From Agrobacterium larrymoorei (lineage in GTDB: Bacteria; Pseudomonadota; Alphaproteobacteria; Rhizobiales; Rhizobiaceae): a stretch of DNA of 64,000 bases. The notes beneath the pieces were generated by a model, which saw nothing but the letters and a program-made list of their open reading frames with translations, did no database searches and had not been told where the DNA came from. A program made the position numbers and the translations under genes. The stretch is from the NCBI RefSeq assembly GCF_005145045.1, contig NZ_CP039691.1, forward strand, positions 1,190,001 to 1,254,000, given 5' to 3'. Positions 45,371-54,343 of this stretch are shown piece by piece (the first letter of the stretch is position 1; each line of letters opens with the position of its first letter).

Positions 45371-45611
45371 GAAATCTATGACTGCTGGCTTCGATAACGC
45401 TGAGAGTGGACATGGGTTCCACCGCTTCCGGTTTGCGATTGCGATATTAAGAAATGATGATGGAAGGTTGGGAGATTTTGCAACTCGAGAGGTTATTTGG
45501 TGTGGCTTCCAAAAGGAGCTTGCCGGGTCCAGCCTTAAGACAGAACTGTGGAAAAAGGAGGCGGACTTATCTGAGTATGAATTTTATAATGGTGCAGGCC
45601 ACGCGGCTTTG
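45371..45611. other. AT-richer patch inside the sspB operon, no gene assigned
   Basis: About 240 nt separate the DUF4169 and ribbon-helix-helix genes. The plus strand is open here (reading GFDNAESGHGFHRFRF), but no start signal or family is evident. The composition is less GC-rich than both neighbours, suggesting an inserted fragment. Confidence 0.35.
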
Positions 45612-45809
45612 CTACTCGTCCGCCCCATCACCTTTCTCCAGCCGACCCTGATCCAGCTTCTGCGCGGCCTTTTCATTGAGGGCGTTGGTGAGGTCTTTTT
45701 CGGCTTTGGTTCTGCCGAAAGTCAGGCGGTTCTGTTCCGCCTGTTTTTCCTTGTCAGAGCGGGCTTTTTGTTTGCGAAACTGGCGCAGGTTCACGACATC
45801 GCCCGTCAT
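45612..45809 (-). CDS. DUF4169 family protein
   Basis: This 65-residue, highly charged, helical protein opens MTGDVVNLRQFRKQKARSDK and has NRLTFGRTKAEKDL, the DUF4169 pattern. Function unknown. GGAGAGCC precedes the ATG. It lies between sspB and the ribbon-helix-helix gene on the same strand. Confidence 0.8.
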   Translation of the reverse strand: MTGDVVNLRQFRKQKARSDKEKQAEQNRLTFGRTKAEKDLTNALNEKAAQKLDQGRLEKGDGADE

Positions 45810-45864
45810 GCGGCTCTCCGTTCATCGCAGCGGGGAGGAGGCGGACGAATGTCCGCCCGGCCGC

Positions 45865-46374
45865 TTACTTATTCTTGCGGAATGCATCCAGGGAAACGAC
45901 CGAACCGGCCTTCTTTTCCTCATCCGGCTTCTTCTCATCGGAAGATGCAGCCTTGCCTTCTGCCGGCACTGGATAGGCGGTGATTTCCGCTTCGGTGACT
46001 TCTTCCTCTTCCGCCAGCGGAACGTCGAATTCCAGCTCGAAATTGACCGAGGGGTCGTAGAAACCGCGGATGGCGTTGAAGGGGATGACCAGCTTTTCAG
46101 GCGTATCAGAGAAGGAAAGGCCGATTTCGAACTGGGTTTCGGTAATCTTGAGATCCCAGAACTGGTGCTGGATGACGATGGTCATCTGCTCGGCATATTT
46201 CGCCTTGAGGTGCTGTGAAATGCGCACGCCCGGCGCGCCGGTCAGGAAGGTGATGAAGAAATGATGATCGCCGGGCAGCCGACCCGTGGCCGCAACTTCG
46301 CTCAGCACCTTGCGAATAACGCCGCGAAGCGCATCCTGTGCGAGAATATCGTAACGGATATGATCCTGCCCCAT
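45865..46374 (-). CDS. sspB: ClpXP adaptor protein SspB (alphaproteobacterial type)
   Basis: SspB binds ssrA-tagged polypeptides and delivers them to the ClpXP protease. The 169-residue product has the alpha-type fold (IRYDILAQDALRGVIRKVLS, HHFFITFLTGAPGVRISQHL, MTIVIQHQFWDL), an acidic linker rich in Glu and Lys, and the C-terminal ClpX-binding tail VVSLDAFRKNK. It lies just downstream of the tmRNA gene on the same strand, so tag and tag receptor are neighbours. Confidence 0.94.
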   Translation of the reverse strand: MGQDHIRYDILAQDALRGVIRKVLSEVAATGRLPGDHHFFITFLTGAPGVRISQHLKAKYAEQMTIVIQHQFWDLKITETQFEIGLSFSDTPEKLVIPFNAIRGFYDPSVNFELEFDVPLAEEEEVTEAEITAYPVPAEGKAASSDEKKPDEEKKAGSVVSLDAFRKNK

Positions 46375-46544
46375 ACGGTCCTGTCTTTCCTTATTTGAAC
46401 GTCTTTTACCCGATTATACGCAATGTCTTAGCGCGCAGCAATGGAAAAGCCTTGAAGTTTGCCGCACGGCGTTTCCACACATCGCTGCATCAATTTGCGC
46501 GACGTGTTTGAGTTCCATGCGAGTCACTCGCATCATATAACCAA

Positions 46545-46895
46545 TTTAGGCGGAATGGAGAAGGTGGAGGTTTCTGTTGCCAGGTACCTCCGAACCCCGC
46601 CTTACGGGGCTAACCGTAAGGACTTAGAGCGGAATTCCCGCACCGCCATTAGGCAGCGAGAGCGTATTCCTTAGCGTTGTTGTCATTTGCAACTACACTT
46701 GTGACCCGATAACGGCGGTATCATGCCGAGCGAAAGACCGATCTTTACACCCTTGTCGATCCTATTTCGCCCCCATCAAAAGCCGGCCTTTCACATTGTA
46801 AGGCCGCCGGTTTTTGGTGGAGGCGCCGGGTACCGCCCCCGGGTCCAATAGGTTTATTACACCGACAGTTTATCGCCATAGCCGAGTTTGCACCC
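46545..46895 (-). ncRNA. ssrA: Circularly permuted two-piece tmRNA
   Basis: tmRNA rescues stalled ribosomes. On the minus strand the acceptor piece comes first, ending GGCGCCTCCACCA at 46815 with its CCA encoded. A short intervening segment (46814-46775) forms a hairpin. The coding piece then starts GGGGGCGAAATAGGATCGAC at 46774, its GGGGGCG pairing with CGCCTCC of the acceptor stem. The tag frame at 46690-46649 reads ANDNNAKEYALAA-stop. Piece order and tag are those of alphaproteobacterial permuted tmRNA. Outer ends are approximate. Confidence 0.93.
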
Positions 46896-47055
46896 GGCAA
46901 GGCTCATATAGGCATTTCCGAAGAGTTAGAAAAGAGGTCTCGTGACATTTCCATGAAGCGTTGCGCGCAATTCTTGACGGCGCAGCTTAAGTGGCACATC
47001 TTCCTGTTCAAGCGGCCGCTAAAATGATCGGGCCGTTCAACGTGGAGGATAGGAC

Positions 47056-47364
47056 ATGACGGACTATTTCGCTGATGTGAAGAAGTACGATGCTGGTGCC
47101 GATGAAGCCGTGGTGAACAAGATCGTCAAGCATTTGGGAATTGCCCTGCGCAACCGTGATTCCTCGCTGGTTTCCAGTTCCGATCCCGAAGAGCTGGCGC
47201 GGGTCAAAGCAAACTGGATCAGCAAAAAGCTGGGCGTGACCGGCCCAGATGCCGACAAGGCCGTAGAAGAGACGGTGACGGCGATGAAGGCAGATCGCAC
47301 GAAGTCGCGCGTCACATTCTATTATCTTGCAGCGAAACATCTGGGGAAGCTCGACTCGCTGTGA
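47056..47364 (+). CDS. DUF2853 family protein
   Basis: This 102-residue soluble protein has the DUF2853 pattern (YFADVKKYDAGADEAVVNKI ... RVTFYYLAAKHLGKLDSL). Function unknown. GGAGGATAGGAC precedes the ATG. It sits between the tmRNA and thyA, 93 nt before thyA. Confidence 0.85.
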   Translation: MTDYFADVKKYDAGADEAVVNKIVKHLGIALRNRDSSLVSSSDPEELARVKANWISKKLGVTGPDADKAVEETVTAMKADRTKSRVTFYYLAAKHLGKLDSL

Positions 47365-47457
47365 TGCCCGAAACATTGGGATAAGCACATACAGAACTGG
47401 TTCCGCCGTCCGAAAAGCCTTATAATCAGGGCTATTAAGAATCGGCGGCGGAACGTT

Positions 47458-48252
47458 ATGAAGCAATATCTCGATCTTCTTCGGCATGTGATGGAAACCG
47501 GCAGCGACCGTGGGGACCGCACGGGCACCGGCACGCGCTCCGTTTTCGGTTATCAGATGCGCTTCGACCTTTCCGAAGGTTTTCCGGTTCTGACCACCAA
47601 GAAGCTGCATCTGCGCTCCATCATTCATGAGCTGCTGTGGTTCCTGAAAGGCGATACCAATATTGCCTATCTCAAGGAAAACGGCGTGACGATCTGGGAC
47701 GAGTGGGCCGATGACAAGGGCGATCTCGGCCCTGTCTATGGCGCGCAATGGCGCTCCTGGCCGGCGCCCGACGGTCGGCATATCGACCAGATCCAGTTGC
47801 TGATCGAAAGCCTGAAGACCAACCCCAATTCCCGCCGCCACATCGTTTCGGCCTGGAACCCCGCGCTGGTGGATGAAATGGCGCTGCCGCCATGCCACTG
47901 CCTGTTCCAGTTCTATGTTTCGGATGGCAAGCTTTCCTGCCAGCTGTATCAGCGTTCCGCCGATATCTTTTTGGGTGTGCCGTTCAACATCGCTTCTTAC
48001 GCACTGCTGACCCTGATGGTGGCGCAGGTGACAGGCCTGAAGCCCGGCGATTTCGTTCACACGCTGGGGGATGCGCATATCTATTCGAACCATTTCGAGC
48101 AGGCAGAATTGCAGATGACGCGTCAGCCCAAGCCGCTGCCCACGATGCGCCTCAATCCTGAGGTTCGCGACCTGTTTGGCTTTAAGTTCGAAGACTTTAC
48201 GCTGGAGAACTACGAAGCCGATTCAAGCATCAAGGCGCCGATTGCGGTATGA
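47458..48252 (+). CDS. thyA: Thymidylate synthase ThyA
   Basis: ThyA converts dUMP to dTMP using methylenetetrahydrofolate. The 264-residue protein has the E. coli length, the phosphate-binding Arg near 21 (DRTGTGTRS), the catalytic Cys146 in [14 protein letters not shown], and the [20 protein letters not shown] block. It overlaps folA by 4 bp (ATGA), so the synthase and the reductase that regenerates its folate product are coupled. Confidence 0.97.
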   Translation: MKQYLDLLRHVMETGSDRGDRTGTGTRSVFGYQMRFDLSEGFPVLTTKKLHLRSIIHELLWFLKGDTNIAYLKENGVTIWDEWADDKGDLGPVYGAQWRSWPAPDGRHIDQIQLLIESLKTNPNSRRHIVSAWNPALVDEMALPPCHCLFQFYVSDGKLSCQLYQRSADIFLGVPFNIASYALLTLMVAQVTGLKPGDFVHTLGDAHIYSNHFEQAELQMTRQPKPLPTMRLNPEVRDLFGFKFEDFTLENYEADSSIKAPIAV

Positions 48253-48776
48253 GAGAGCCTCGCATCACGCTGATTGCCGCCGTTTCCAGAAACCACGTCA
48301 TCGGGCGCGATCTGGATATGCCGTGGAAGCTTTCGTCGGACCTTAAGCGGTTCAAGGCGCAGACCATGGGCAAGCCGATGATCATGGGGCGCAAGACGTT
48401 TTTGTCGGTCGGTGAAAGGCCACTGCCGGGAAGGCCGCATATCATCATCAGCCGGAACCCGGATTATCTGCCCGAGGGAGTGGACGTCGTTTCGTCGCTC
48501 GAGGAGGCGCTGGAGCTTGCAAAAGCCAAGGCGCGAGAGCTTGGCGTGGACGAGGTTTTTGTGGCTGGCGGCGGCGAGATTTACGCTCAGGCGATGCCCT
48601 CTGCCGATCAACTTTCCGTCACCCATGTTGAGGTGGAGCTGGAAGGCGACACGTTTTTTCCGCAAATCGATCCCGCCGTTTTTGAAAAGACAGAGGAAAT
48701 CCCCTTGCCAGCAGGGGAAAAGGATAACTACGCCGTGCGTTTTGCAACTTACCGACGTCGTGATGCGGCAAAGTGA
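48249..48776 (+). CDS. folA: Dihydrofolate reductase
   Basis: FolA reduces dihydrofolate with NADPH. The 175-residue protein has [46 protein letters not shown] and [14 protein letters not shown], with the acidic substrate-binding residue in the conserved helix after the active-site Trp. It is translationally coupled to thyA, forming the classical thyA-folA pair. Confidence 0.96.
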   Translation: MREPRITLIAAVSRNHVIGRDLDMPWKLSSDLKRFKAQTMGKPMIMGRKTFLSVGERPLPGRPHIIISRNPDYLPEGVDVVSSLEEALELAKAKARELGVDEVFVAGGGEIYAQAMPSADQLSVTHVEVELEGDTFFPQIDPAVFEKTEEIPLPAGEKDNYAVRFATYRRRDAAK

Positions 48777-48922
48777 ACTATTTGGCCTGATCCGGTATTA
48801 AGTTACCGCCCCTGCGTTGAAACACGGGCTTCGCCTTCTTATAACGAGGACGATATTCCCGCCGATGTGCGCCAAGCGCTTTGGAGAGGGAGCGGGAAGG
48901 CTATTATAACAAAGAGGTATGG

Positions 48923-50059
48923 ATGCCCTGGAGCAATCAAAATGGCGGCGGCGGCCCTTGGGGCGGCGGCGGTAACGGCGGCGGCGGTGGAGGAAACAAC
49001 CAAGGCGGCCCTTGGGGACAGGGACCGAACCGTCCGCGTGGTGGCGGTGGCGGCGGAAACGGCAATGGCGGCCCGCCAGATCTGGAAGAGATCATCCGGC
49101 GCAGCCAGGATCGTTTCAAGAACGTTCTCCCCGGCGGCTTCAATGGTGGCGTGATCGCCATTCTCGTGCTTGTCGTATTGGCTTTCGTGGGTATTCAGTC
49201 GGTCTATACCGTCCAGCCGGACGAGCGCGGCGTAGAGCTTCGCTTCGGTAAGCCGAAAGACGAAGTATCGATGCCGGGCCTGCATTTCCATTTCTGGCCG
49301 GTCGAGACCGTCGAGATCGTCAAGGTTACGGAACAGCAGCAGAATATCGGCGCGCGCGCGACCTCTTCTTCGGCTGCGACGGGCGTGATGCTGACGGGTG
49401 ACCAGAACATCGTCAACGTCCAGTTCTCGGTGCTTTACACGGTATCCGACCCCAAGTCCTATCTGTTCAACGTCGATGCGCCTGCCGAAACGCTTCAGCA
49501 GGTTTCCGAAAGCGCCATGCGCGAAATCGTGGGCCGTCGTCCGGCGCAGGATATTTTCCGCGACAATCGTCAGGCGATTTCCGCAGAGGTACGCACGATC
49601 ATTCAGGCGACGATGGATAGCTATGGTGCGGGTCTTTCGATCAACGCCGTTGCTATCGAAGACGCAGCACCGCCGCGTGAAGTGGCCGATGCCTTCGATG
49701 AAGTTCAGCGTGCCGAGCAGGATGAAGACCGTTTCGTGCAGGAAGCCAACCAGTACGCCAACCAGAAGCTTGGTGCAGCGCGTGGTCAGGCAGCACAGAT
49801 CGTGGAAGAGGCGAACGCCTATAAGAGCCGCGTCGTGAACGAAGCTCAGGGTGAGGCCCAGCGCTTCGTGTCGATCTACGATCAGTATCGCACAGCACCT
49901 GAAGTGACCCGCGAGCGCATGTTCATCGAAACGATGGAACAGGTGTTCAAGGGCTCGAACAAGGTCATCATAGACGAAAAGCAGGGAGTGGTGCCTTATC
50001 TGCCCTTGAATGAAATGATGCGTGGCAACCCGGCCGCAATCCAGCAGGGAGGCAACTGA
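48923..50059 (+). CDS. hflK: FtsH protease modulator HflK
   Basis: HflK and HflC form a large membrane complex that surrounds and modulates the FtsH protease. The 378-residue protein has a Gly-rich cytoplasmic N-terminus (about 5-55), one transmembrane helix (GGVIAILVLVVLAFVGIQSV) and a band-7/SPFH domain (YTVQPDERGVELRFGKP). The start at 48923 has AAAGAGG upstream; the frame extends 14 codons further. It is followed immediately by hflC. Confidence 0.95.
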   Translation: MPWSNQNGGGGPWGGGGNGGGGGGNNQGGPWGQGPNRPRGGGGGGNGNGGPPDLEEIIRRSQDRFKNVLPGGFNGGVIAILVLVVLAFVGIQSVYTVQPDERGVELRFGKPKDEVSMPGLHFHFWPVETVEIVKVTEQQQNIGARATSSSAATGVMLTGDQNIVNVQFSVLYTVSDPKSYLFNVDAPAETLQQVSESAMREIVGRRPAQDIFRDNRQAISAEVRTIIQATMDSYGAGLSINAVAIEDAAPPREVADAFDEVQRAEQDEDRFVQEANQYANQKLGAARGQAAQIVEEANAYKSRVVNEAQGEAQRFVSIYDQYRTAPEVTRERMFIETMEQVFKGSNKVIIDEKQGVVPYLPLNEMMRGNPAAIQQGGN

Positions 50060-50060
50060 T

Positions 50061-50993
50061 ATGGGTAATCGTCTTACTGCGATCCTCGTCGGCCTCGCCG
50101 TCATCCTGTTCTTCGCCTATTCCTCATTCTTCGTGGTCAACGAGCGCCAGCAGGCGATTGTCGTTCGCTTCGGTCAGATTCAGGATGTGAAGACGCAGCC
50201 GGGTCTCTACTTCAAGCTTCCATTCGCATTCATGGATGCGGACCGCGTGCAATATGTCGAAAATCGTGCCCTGCGCTTCGACCACGACAATATTCGCGTG
50301 CAGGTTTCGGGCGGCAAGTTCTATGAGGTCGATGCTTTCGTCGTCTACCGCATCACGGATGCCGGTCGTTTCCGGCAGACTGTTTCGGGTGACCAGCTTG
50401 CCGCTGAAACCCGTCTGCGCACGCGTTTCGACGCATCTCTGCGCCGGGTCTACGGTCTGCGCGGCTTCGAAGCAGCGCTTTCCGACGCCCGCGCCTCGAT
50501 GATGCAGGAAGTGCGTGACGATCTGCGTCCAGATGCGGAATCGCTTGGTCTTTCCATCATCGATGTCCGCATCCGTCGCACGGATCTGACGCAGGAAGTC
50601 TCGCAGCAGACCTTCGAACGCATGAAGTCCGAGCGTCTGGCGGAAGCGGAGCTGATCCGTGCACGCGGTAACGAAGAAGGCCAGCGCCGCCGCGCTATCG
50701 CGGATCGTCAGGTCGTCGAATTCGAATCCGATGCGCGACGTCAGTCGGAAGTGCTTCGAGGTGAAGGCGATGCAGAGCGCAACCGCATCTTCGGCGAAGC
50801 CTTCCAGCGTGACCCGGCTTTCTTCGAGTTCTACCGCTCGATGAATGCTTATGCGAACTCGCTGAACGGGACGGGCACGACGCTGGTTCTTTCACCAGAC
50901 TCGACCTTCTTCCGCTTCTTCAACAACATCAACAATATCAACGGCGCACAGCCCGCGGCTCCAGCAGCCCCGGCACCAGCGCCTGCGAATTGA
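50061..50993 (+). CDS. hflC: FtsH protease modulator HflC
   Basis: This is the partner of HflK, 310 residues. It has one N-terminal transmembrane helix (LTAILVGLAVILFFAYSSFFVV), a band-7 domain (NERQQAIVVRFGQIQDV) and a coiled coil rich in Glu/Arg. The Ala/Pro C-terminus (PAAPAAPAPAPAN) is periplasmic. AGGGAGG lies in the end of hflK and the ATG is one base after its stop, so both are made together. A strong terminator follows. Confidence 0.96.
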   Translation: MGNRLTAILVGLAVILFFAYSSFFVVNERQQAIVVRFGQIQDVKTQPGLYFKLPFAFMDADRVQYVENRALRFDHDNIRVQVSGGKFYEVDAFVVYRITDAGRFRQTVSGDQLAAETRLRTRFDASLRRVYGLRGFEAALSDARASMMQEVRDDLRPDAESLGLSIIDVRIRRTDLTQEVSQQTFERMKSERLAEAELIRARGNEEGQRRRAIADRQVVEFESDARRQSEVLRGEGDAERNRIFGEAFQRDPAFFEFYRSMNAYANSLNGTGTTLVLSPDSTFFRFFNNINNINGAQPAAPAAPAPAPAN

Positions 50994-51007
50994 TTGACGC
51001 AATGATG

Positions 51008-51034
51008 AAAGGGCCGGTTTTGACCGGCCCTTTG
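51008..51034 (+). terminator. Terminator of hflKC
   Basis: AAAGGGCCGGT and ACCGGCCCTTT form an 11-bp stem around TTTG, 14 nt after the hflC stop. The trailing T-run is short. Confidence 0.78.
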
Positions 51035-51241
51035 ACCATGGGCGGACACCCTCTGTTTTGATGTGCAAAACATACGTTTGCGGTTGATTTGAAGCCTAAT
51101 ATACAAGCAGTAAATTGCTTCATTCGAAGCATGACTTTTATTGGGCCAATCCCGTCGAGTTCACGTTTAGGTTTATTGGATTGTTGCATTTATTATTAAT
51201 GGTTGCATTGTCTTAGTGTTAACTTCATTAGGGGGATGCAT

Positions 51242-51631
51242 ATGAAGGTGAAAATATCGATCATTGCTATAGTTTTACTGTCCACGGTTCAAAGTGCTGG
51301 GGCTTGGACGGTTTGCCCAGACGGAGTGCCGATCAATGCACAACTCAATTGGTCGCGTCAGGACCGCGGTCACAATGAGGGCGCAAATTGCGGCGCGAGC
51401 GTTCTTGCTAATGCCGCAGGAGTTAATCTTCCAGGGATTCATCAAGTCCTTCCCTATGGAGAAATATTCAAACGAAATCATATGATGGATGTGGCTATCG
51501 CCGCTTATAAAAGAGGCTATCATAACGAGGCAATTGAAGCTGCGATTTGCAGTCAAGTTCACAATGGCGCTGCTCATCAGTGCCTGAAGCAAAATCGAAC
51601 TGAGATTGATGCCTGGTTCCGTGAACAATAA
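51242..51631 (+). CDS. Small secreted protein with four cysteines, unrecognised
   Basis: The 129-residue protein has a signal peptide (VKISIIAIVLLSTVQSAGA, cut before WTVCPDG). The mature part has four Cys (in TVCPD, GANCG, AAICS, HQCLK), enough for two disulfides, and the segment DRGHNEGANCGASVLANAAG. I recognise no family. GGGGG precedes the ATG. The gene is clearly AT-richer than its neighbours and sits between hflC and the Do protease gene, which suggests acquisition. Confidence 0.7.
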   Translation: MKVKISIIAIVLLSTVQSAGAWTVCPDGVPINAQLNWSRQDRGHNEGANCGASVLANAAGVNLPGIHQVLPYGEIFKRNHMMDVAIAAYKRGYHNEAIEAAICSQVHNGAAHQCLKQNRTEIDAWFREQ

Positions 51632-51749
51632 AAAGGTCGCTGTCAGACGGCTAGTGCGCCACTTTTGGCGATCAATACCTACCTAACTTACTTGAATTGA
51701 CGGGCTTGTCGGCAGGCTGAGTTCGGTTTTGACAAGCCCTTCTTTTTGA

Positions 51750-52022
51750 GTCGAATTTCTGCAAGCCTTCATTTTTTCAGAGCTGCTCGGCAAGAGGCGC
51801 TGTGGATACGAACTTTGTGCTGCCATCGCCGAGGTTTATAAAAGCAGTCGCATCAAGCAGATCAGAGAAGCGAACAATGTCAGCCAGCCGGTTTTTGCCC
51901 GCTATCTGAATACCAGCGAAAGCACGATAGAGAAGTGGGAAACCGGCGCGAAACGCCCAAGTGGAATGGCGTTGAAGCTTCTGACAATCGTGCAAAAGCA
52001 TGGCCTGCAGATACTCGGCTGA
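51750..52022 (+). pseudogene. Decayed XRE/HigA-type antitoxin gene
   Basis: The frame is open from 51750 to the TGA at 52020-52022. From about 51840 it reads KQIREANNVSQPVFARYLN, then TSESTIEKWETGAKRPSGMA and LKLLTIVQKHGLQILG. This is the complete helix-turn-helix end of HigA/NadS-type regulators. There is no ATG, GTG or TTG in the frame and the usual N-terminus is not recognisable, so the 5' part seems lost. No toxin partner is adjacent. Confidence 0.6.
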
Positions 52023-52227
52023 AGCACTATGCGCTTATTTCCCTGATATTTCCCGAAAATCCAATCCGCCGCCTTGCCTCTTTTGCGCTTTACGCTACCC
52101 CTGCGAATGTCGTGGATGAGGGGAGATTCGGGCCGCATTCACGAAAAGGTATTTTTACACTTCATCATTCCGCCTTATGCTTGGCTATTAAACTCAAGCC
52201 CCGGTTTGCAATTTGCGAGGACGCTTT

Positions 52228-53778
52228 ATGGCTGTGACCCTTCTTTCGCCTTTCCGCAGCAGCATTGCCGCTTTGGCAGGGCTTGCCGTCGTTGCTGGCG
52301 GGGTCGGTTTGCCGGTCGGCGCAAGGGCGCAGAGCAACGGGCCTGCATCGGTGGCGGATCTTGCTGAGCCTCTCTTGGATGCGGTCGTCAATATTTCGAC
52401 CTCGCAGAGCGTGAAGGCCGAAGGCAAGGGGCCGACGCCACCGCGTATTCCCGATGGCTCGCCCTTCCAGGAATTCTTCAAGGATTATTTCGACAACCAG
52501 AAGCCGGAGGGCGGTGAGAAGGTCAGCTCGCTGGGCTCCGGTTTCGTGATCGATCCAGCCGGATATGTGGTGACGAATAATCACGTCATCGAGGGTGCCG
52601 ACGATATCGAGGTAATCTTTCCCAATGGCAACAAGCTGAAGGCGAAGCTCGTCGGGACCGATACCAAGACCGACCTTTCCGTGCTGAAGGTGGAACCGAA
52701 GACCCCGCTCAAGGCGGTGAAGTTCGGCGATTCCCGCACCATGCGGATCGGTGATTGGGTGATGGCCATCGGCAATCCATTCGGTCTCGGCGGTTCGCTG
52801 ACGGTCGGCGTCATTTCGGCGCGTGGCCGCAACATCAATGCCGGTCCCTACGACAATTTCATCCAGACGGATGCGGCCATCAACAAGGGCAATTCCGGCG
52901 GTCCGCTCTTCAACATGAAAGGTGAAGTGATCGGCATCAACACGGCGATCATTTCGCCAAGCGGCGGCTCTATTGGCATCGGTTTTGCTGTGCCGACGGA
53001 GCTTGCGCAGAATATCGTGCAGCAGCTGATCGAGTTCGGCGAAACGCGTCGCGGCTGGCTCGGTGTTCGCGTTCAGCCGGTGACGGACGATATTGCGGCA
53101 AGTCTCGGCATGGACAATGCGCGCGGCGCGTTGATTTCCGGCGTCGTCAAGGGTGGCCCCGTTGAGAACGGCCCGATCCAGCCGGGCGACGTGGTGCTGA
53201 CTTTCGATGGCAAGCCGATCCATGAAATGCGTGACCTGCCGCGCGTGGTGGCGGAAAGCCCGGTCGGCAAGGAAGTCGATGTCGTGGTGCTGCGCGATGG
53301 CAAGGAGCAGACGGTCAAGGTCAAGCTTGGCCAGTTGCAGGATAATGCCGAAGAGCAGCAGCCCGGCGCTGGCAGCGATGACGCCATGCCGGAAGACGGG
53401 CAGGGCGGTGAGATGACCGCGCCGGAAAACAAGGACGGCGCACAGAACGACCAGCAGGCTCCTGAAGTGCGCGAAGCGCCCCAGACGGTGCTGGGCATGA
53501 ACCTTGTCATGCTGACTGACGATCTGCGCACGGAAAAAGGCGTGGCGGAAAGCGTCGAGGGCGTTTACGTCGCCAGCGTCACGCCGGGATCGGTTGCCGA
53601 GCAGAAGGGCGTGAAGGTGGGTGACGTCATCGTTGAAGTCGGTCAGGATTTCATGGAAGTGCCCGGCGACGTGCTGGTGCGCGTCAACGGCCTGAAGGCC
53701 GCCGGGCGCAAGAATGCGCATATGATGGTTGCCGACGCTCAGGGCAATCTTCGTTTCGTGGCCGTGCCGCTGGAATAG
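52228..53778 (+). CDS. degP: Do-type periplasmic serine protease (DegP/DegQ family)
   Basis: This 516-residue HtrA protease degrades misfolded envelope proteins. It has a signal peptide (ALAGLAVVAGGVGLPVGARA) and a trypsin-like domain with His119 (TNNHVIE), Asp149 (KTDLSVL) and Ser223 (GNSGGP). Two PDZ domains (about 295-385 and 430-510) are separated by a Gln/Glu/Asp-rich linker (about 390-425). GAGGACG precedes the ATG at 52228; a TTG at 52213 is also in frame. It is normally close to hflKC in this group. Confidence 0.94.
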   Translation: MAVTLLSPFRSSIAALAGLAVVAGGVGLPVGARAQSNGPASVADLAEPLLDAVVNISTSQSVKAEGKGPTPPRIPDGSPFQEFFKDYFDNQKPEGGEKVSSLGSGFVIDPAGYVVTNNHVIEGADDIEVIFPNGNKLKAKLVGTDTKTDLSVLKVEPKTPLKAVKFGDSRTMRIGDWVMAIGNPFGLGGSLTVGVISARGRNINAGPYDNFIQTDAAINKGNSGGPLFNMKGEVIGINTAIISPSGGSIGIGFAVPTELAQNIVQQLIEFGETRRGWLGVRVQPVTDDIAASLGMDNARGALISGVVKGGPVENGPIQPGDVVLTFDGKPIHEMRDLPRVVAESPVGKEVDVVVLRDGKEQTVKVKLGQLQDNAEEQQPGAGSDDAMPEDGQGGEMTAPENKDGAQNDQQAPEVREAPQTVLGMNLVMLTDDLRTEKGVAESVEGVYVASVTPGSVAEQKGVKVGDVIVEVGQDFMEVPGDVLVRVNGLKAAGRKNAHMMVADAQGNLRFVAVPLE

Positions 53779-53859
53779 TCGGCGTCAGCCAGAATTGCTC
53801 AGGCGCATTCTCTCCGAGATGCGCTTGATCATTCTACCCTGTCCTTCACAGCCGGAGAT

Positions 53860-54093
53860 TCAAACCGGCTTTTTTGCGAATAATTCTAGAAAGAGGGCCT
53901 GCGAGCGCTCGGCGCCCTCTTTGGTCAGAACCACGGATTTGTTCTTATTGACCGGATCGTAGATGAAACCTCTTTCGTGAAGCCTCGCCAACACGTCCCA
54001 GTCCATGCCTTTCCAGGCGCGATTGTTCTCATGCAACGTCAGTTGCAGAAGCGCCAGCACTGTGTCGTCGATCTTGTCGTTATCGGTATCCAT
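53860..54093 (-). CDS. DUF6429 family protein
   Basis: This 77-residue protein has the pattern DKIDDTVLALLQLTLHENNR, AWKGMDWDVLARLHERG, FIYDPVNKNKSVVLTKEG. It looks like a small winged-helix-like fold. Function unknown. GAGGGA precedes the ATG at 54093, while the frame is open to 54129. It is convergent with the protease gene and divergent from the sulfur operon. Confidence 0.78.
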   Translation of the reverse strand: MDTDNDKIDDTVLALLQLTLHENNRAWKGMDWDVLARLHERGFIYDPVNKNKSVVLTKEGAERSQALFLELFAKKPV

Positions 54094-54343
54094 ATCTTTC
54101 CCTCGCGAGATTGGGGCTGGCGGTACCATAACACTTTGGCAGCTTTCCGCCGTTTCCTTTTTGCTGAAGCGCTAAAGGCCGCAAATATTTTTACGCCGCC
54201 CGGCAAACTACGCAAAGCTGGTTCTATATAAAAGCACTAGAGAATGTAGGCTTCCTCCCAACGTGCTGATCAACGAGTGATGCAGCAGCGGCTTTCAGTT
54301 TCGCAAGGACAGATCCGGGCGAGCAGATCAAGGCGAGGGACCG

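Noticed and set aside
45147..45983. 278-codon plus-strand frame across the sspB operon
   Set aside because: It runs antisense through three recognisable genes (ribbon-helix-helix, DUF4169, sspB end). Only the central 240 nt is unexplained, which is reported separately as a patch.
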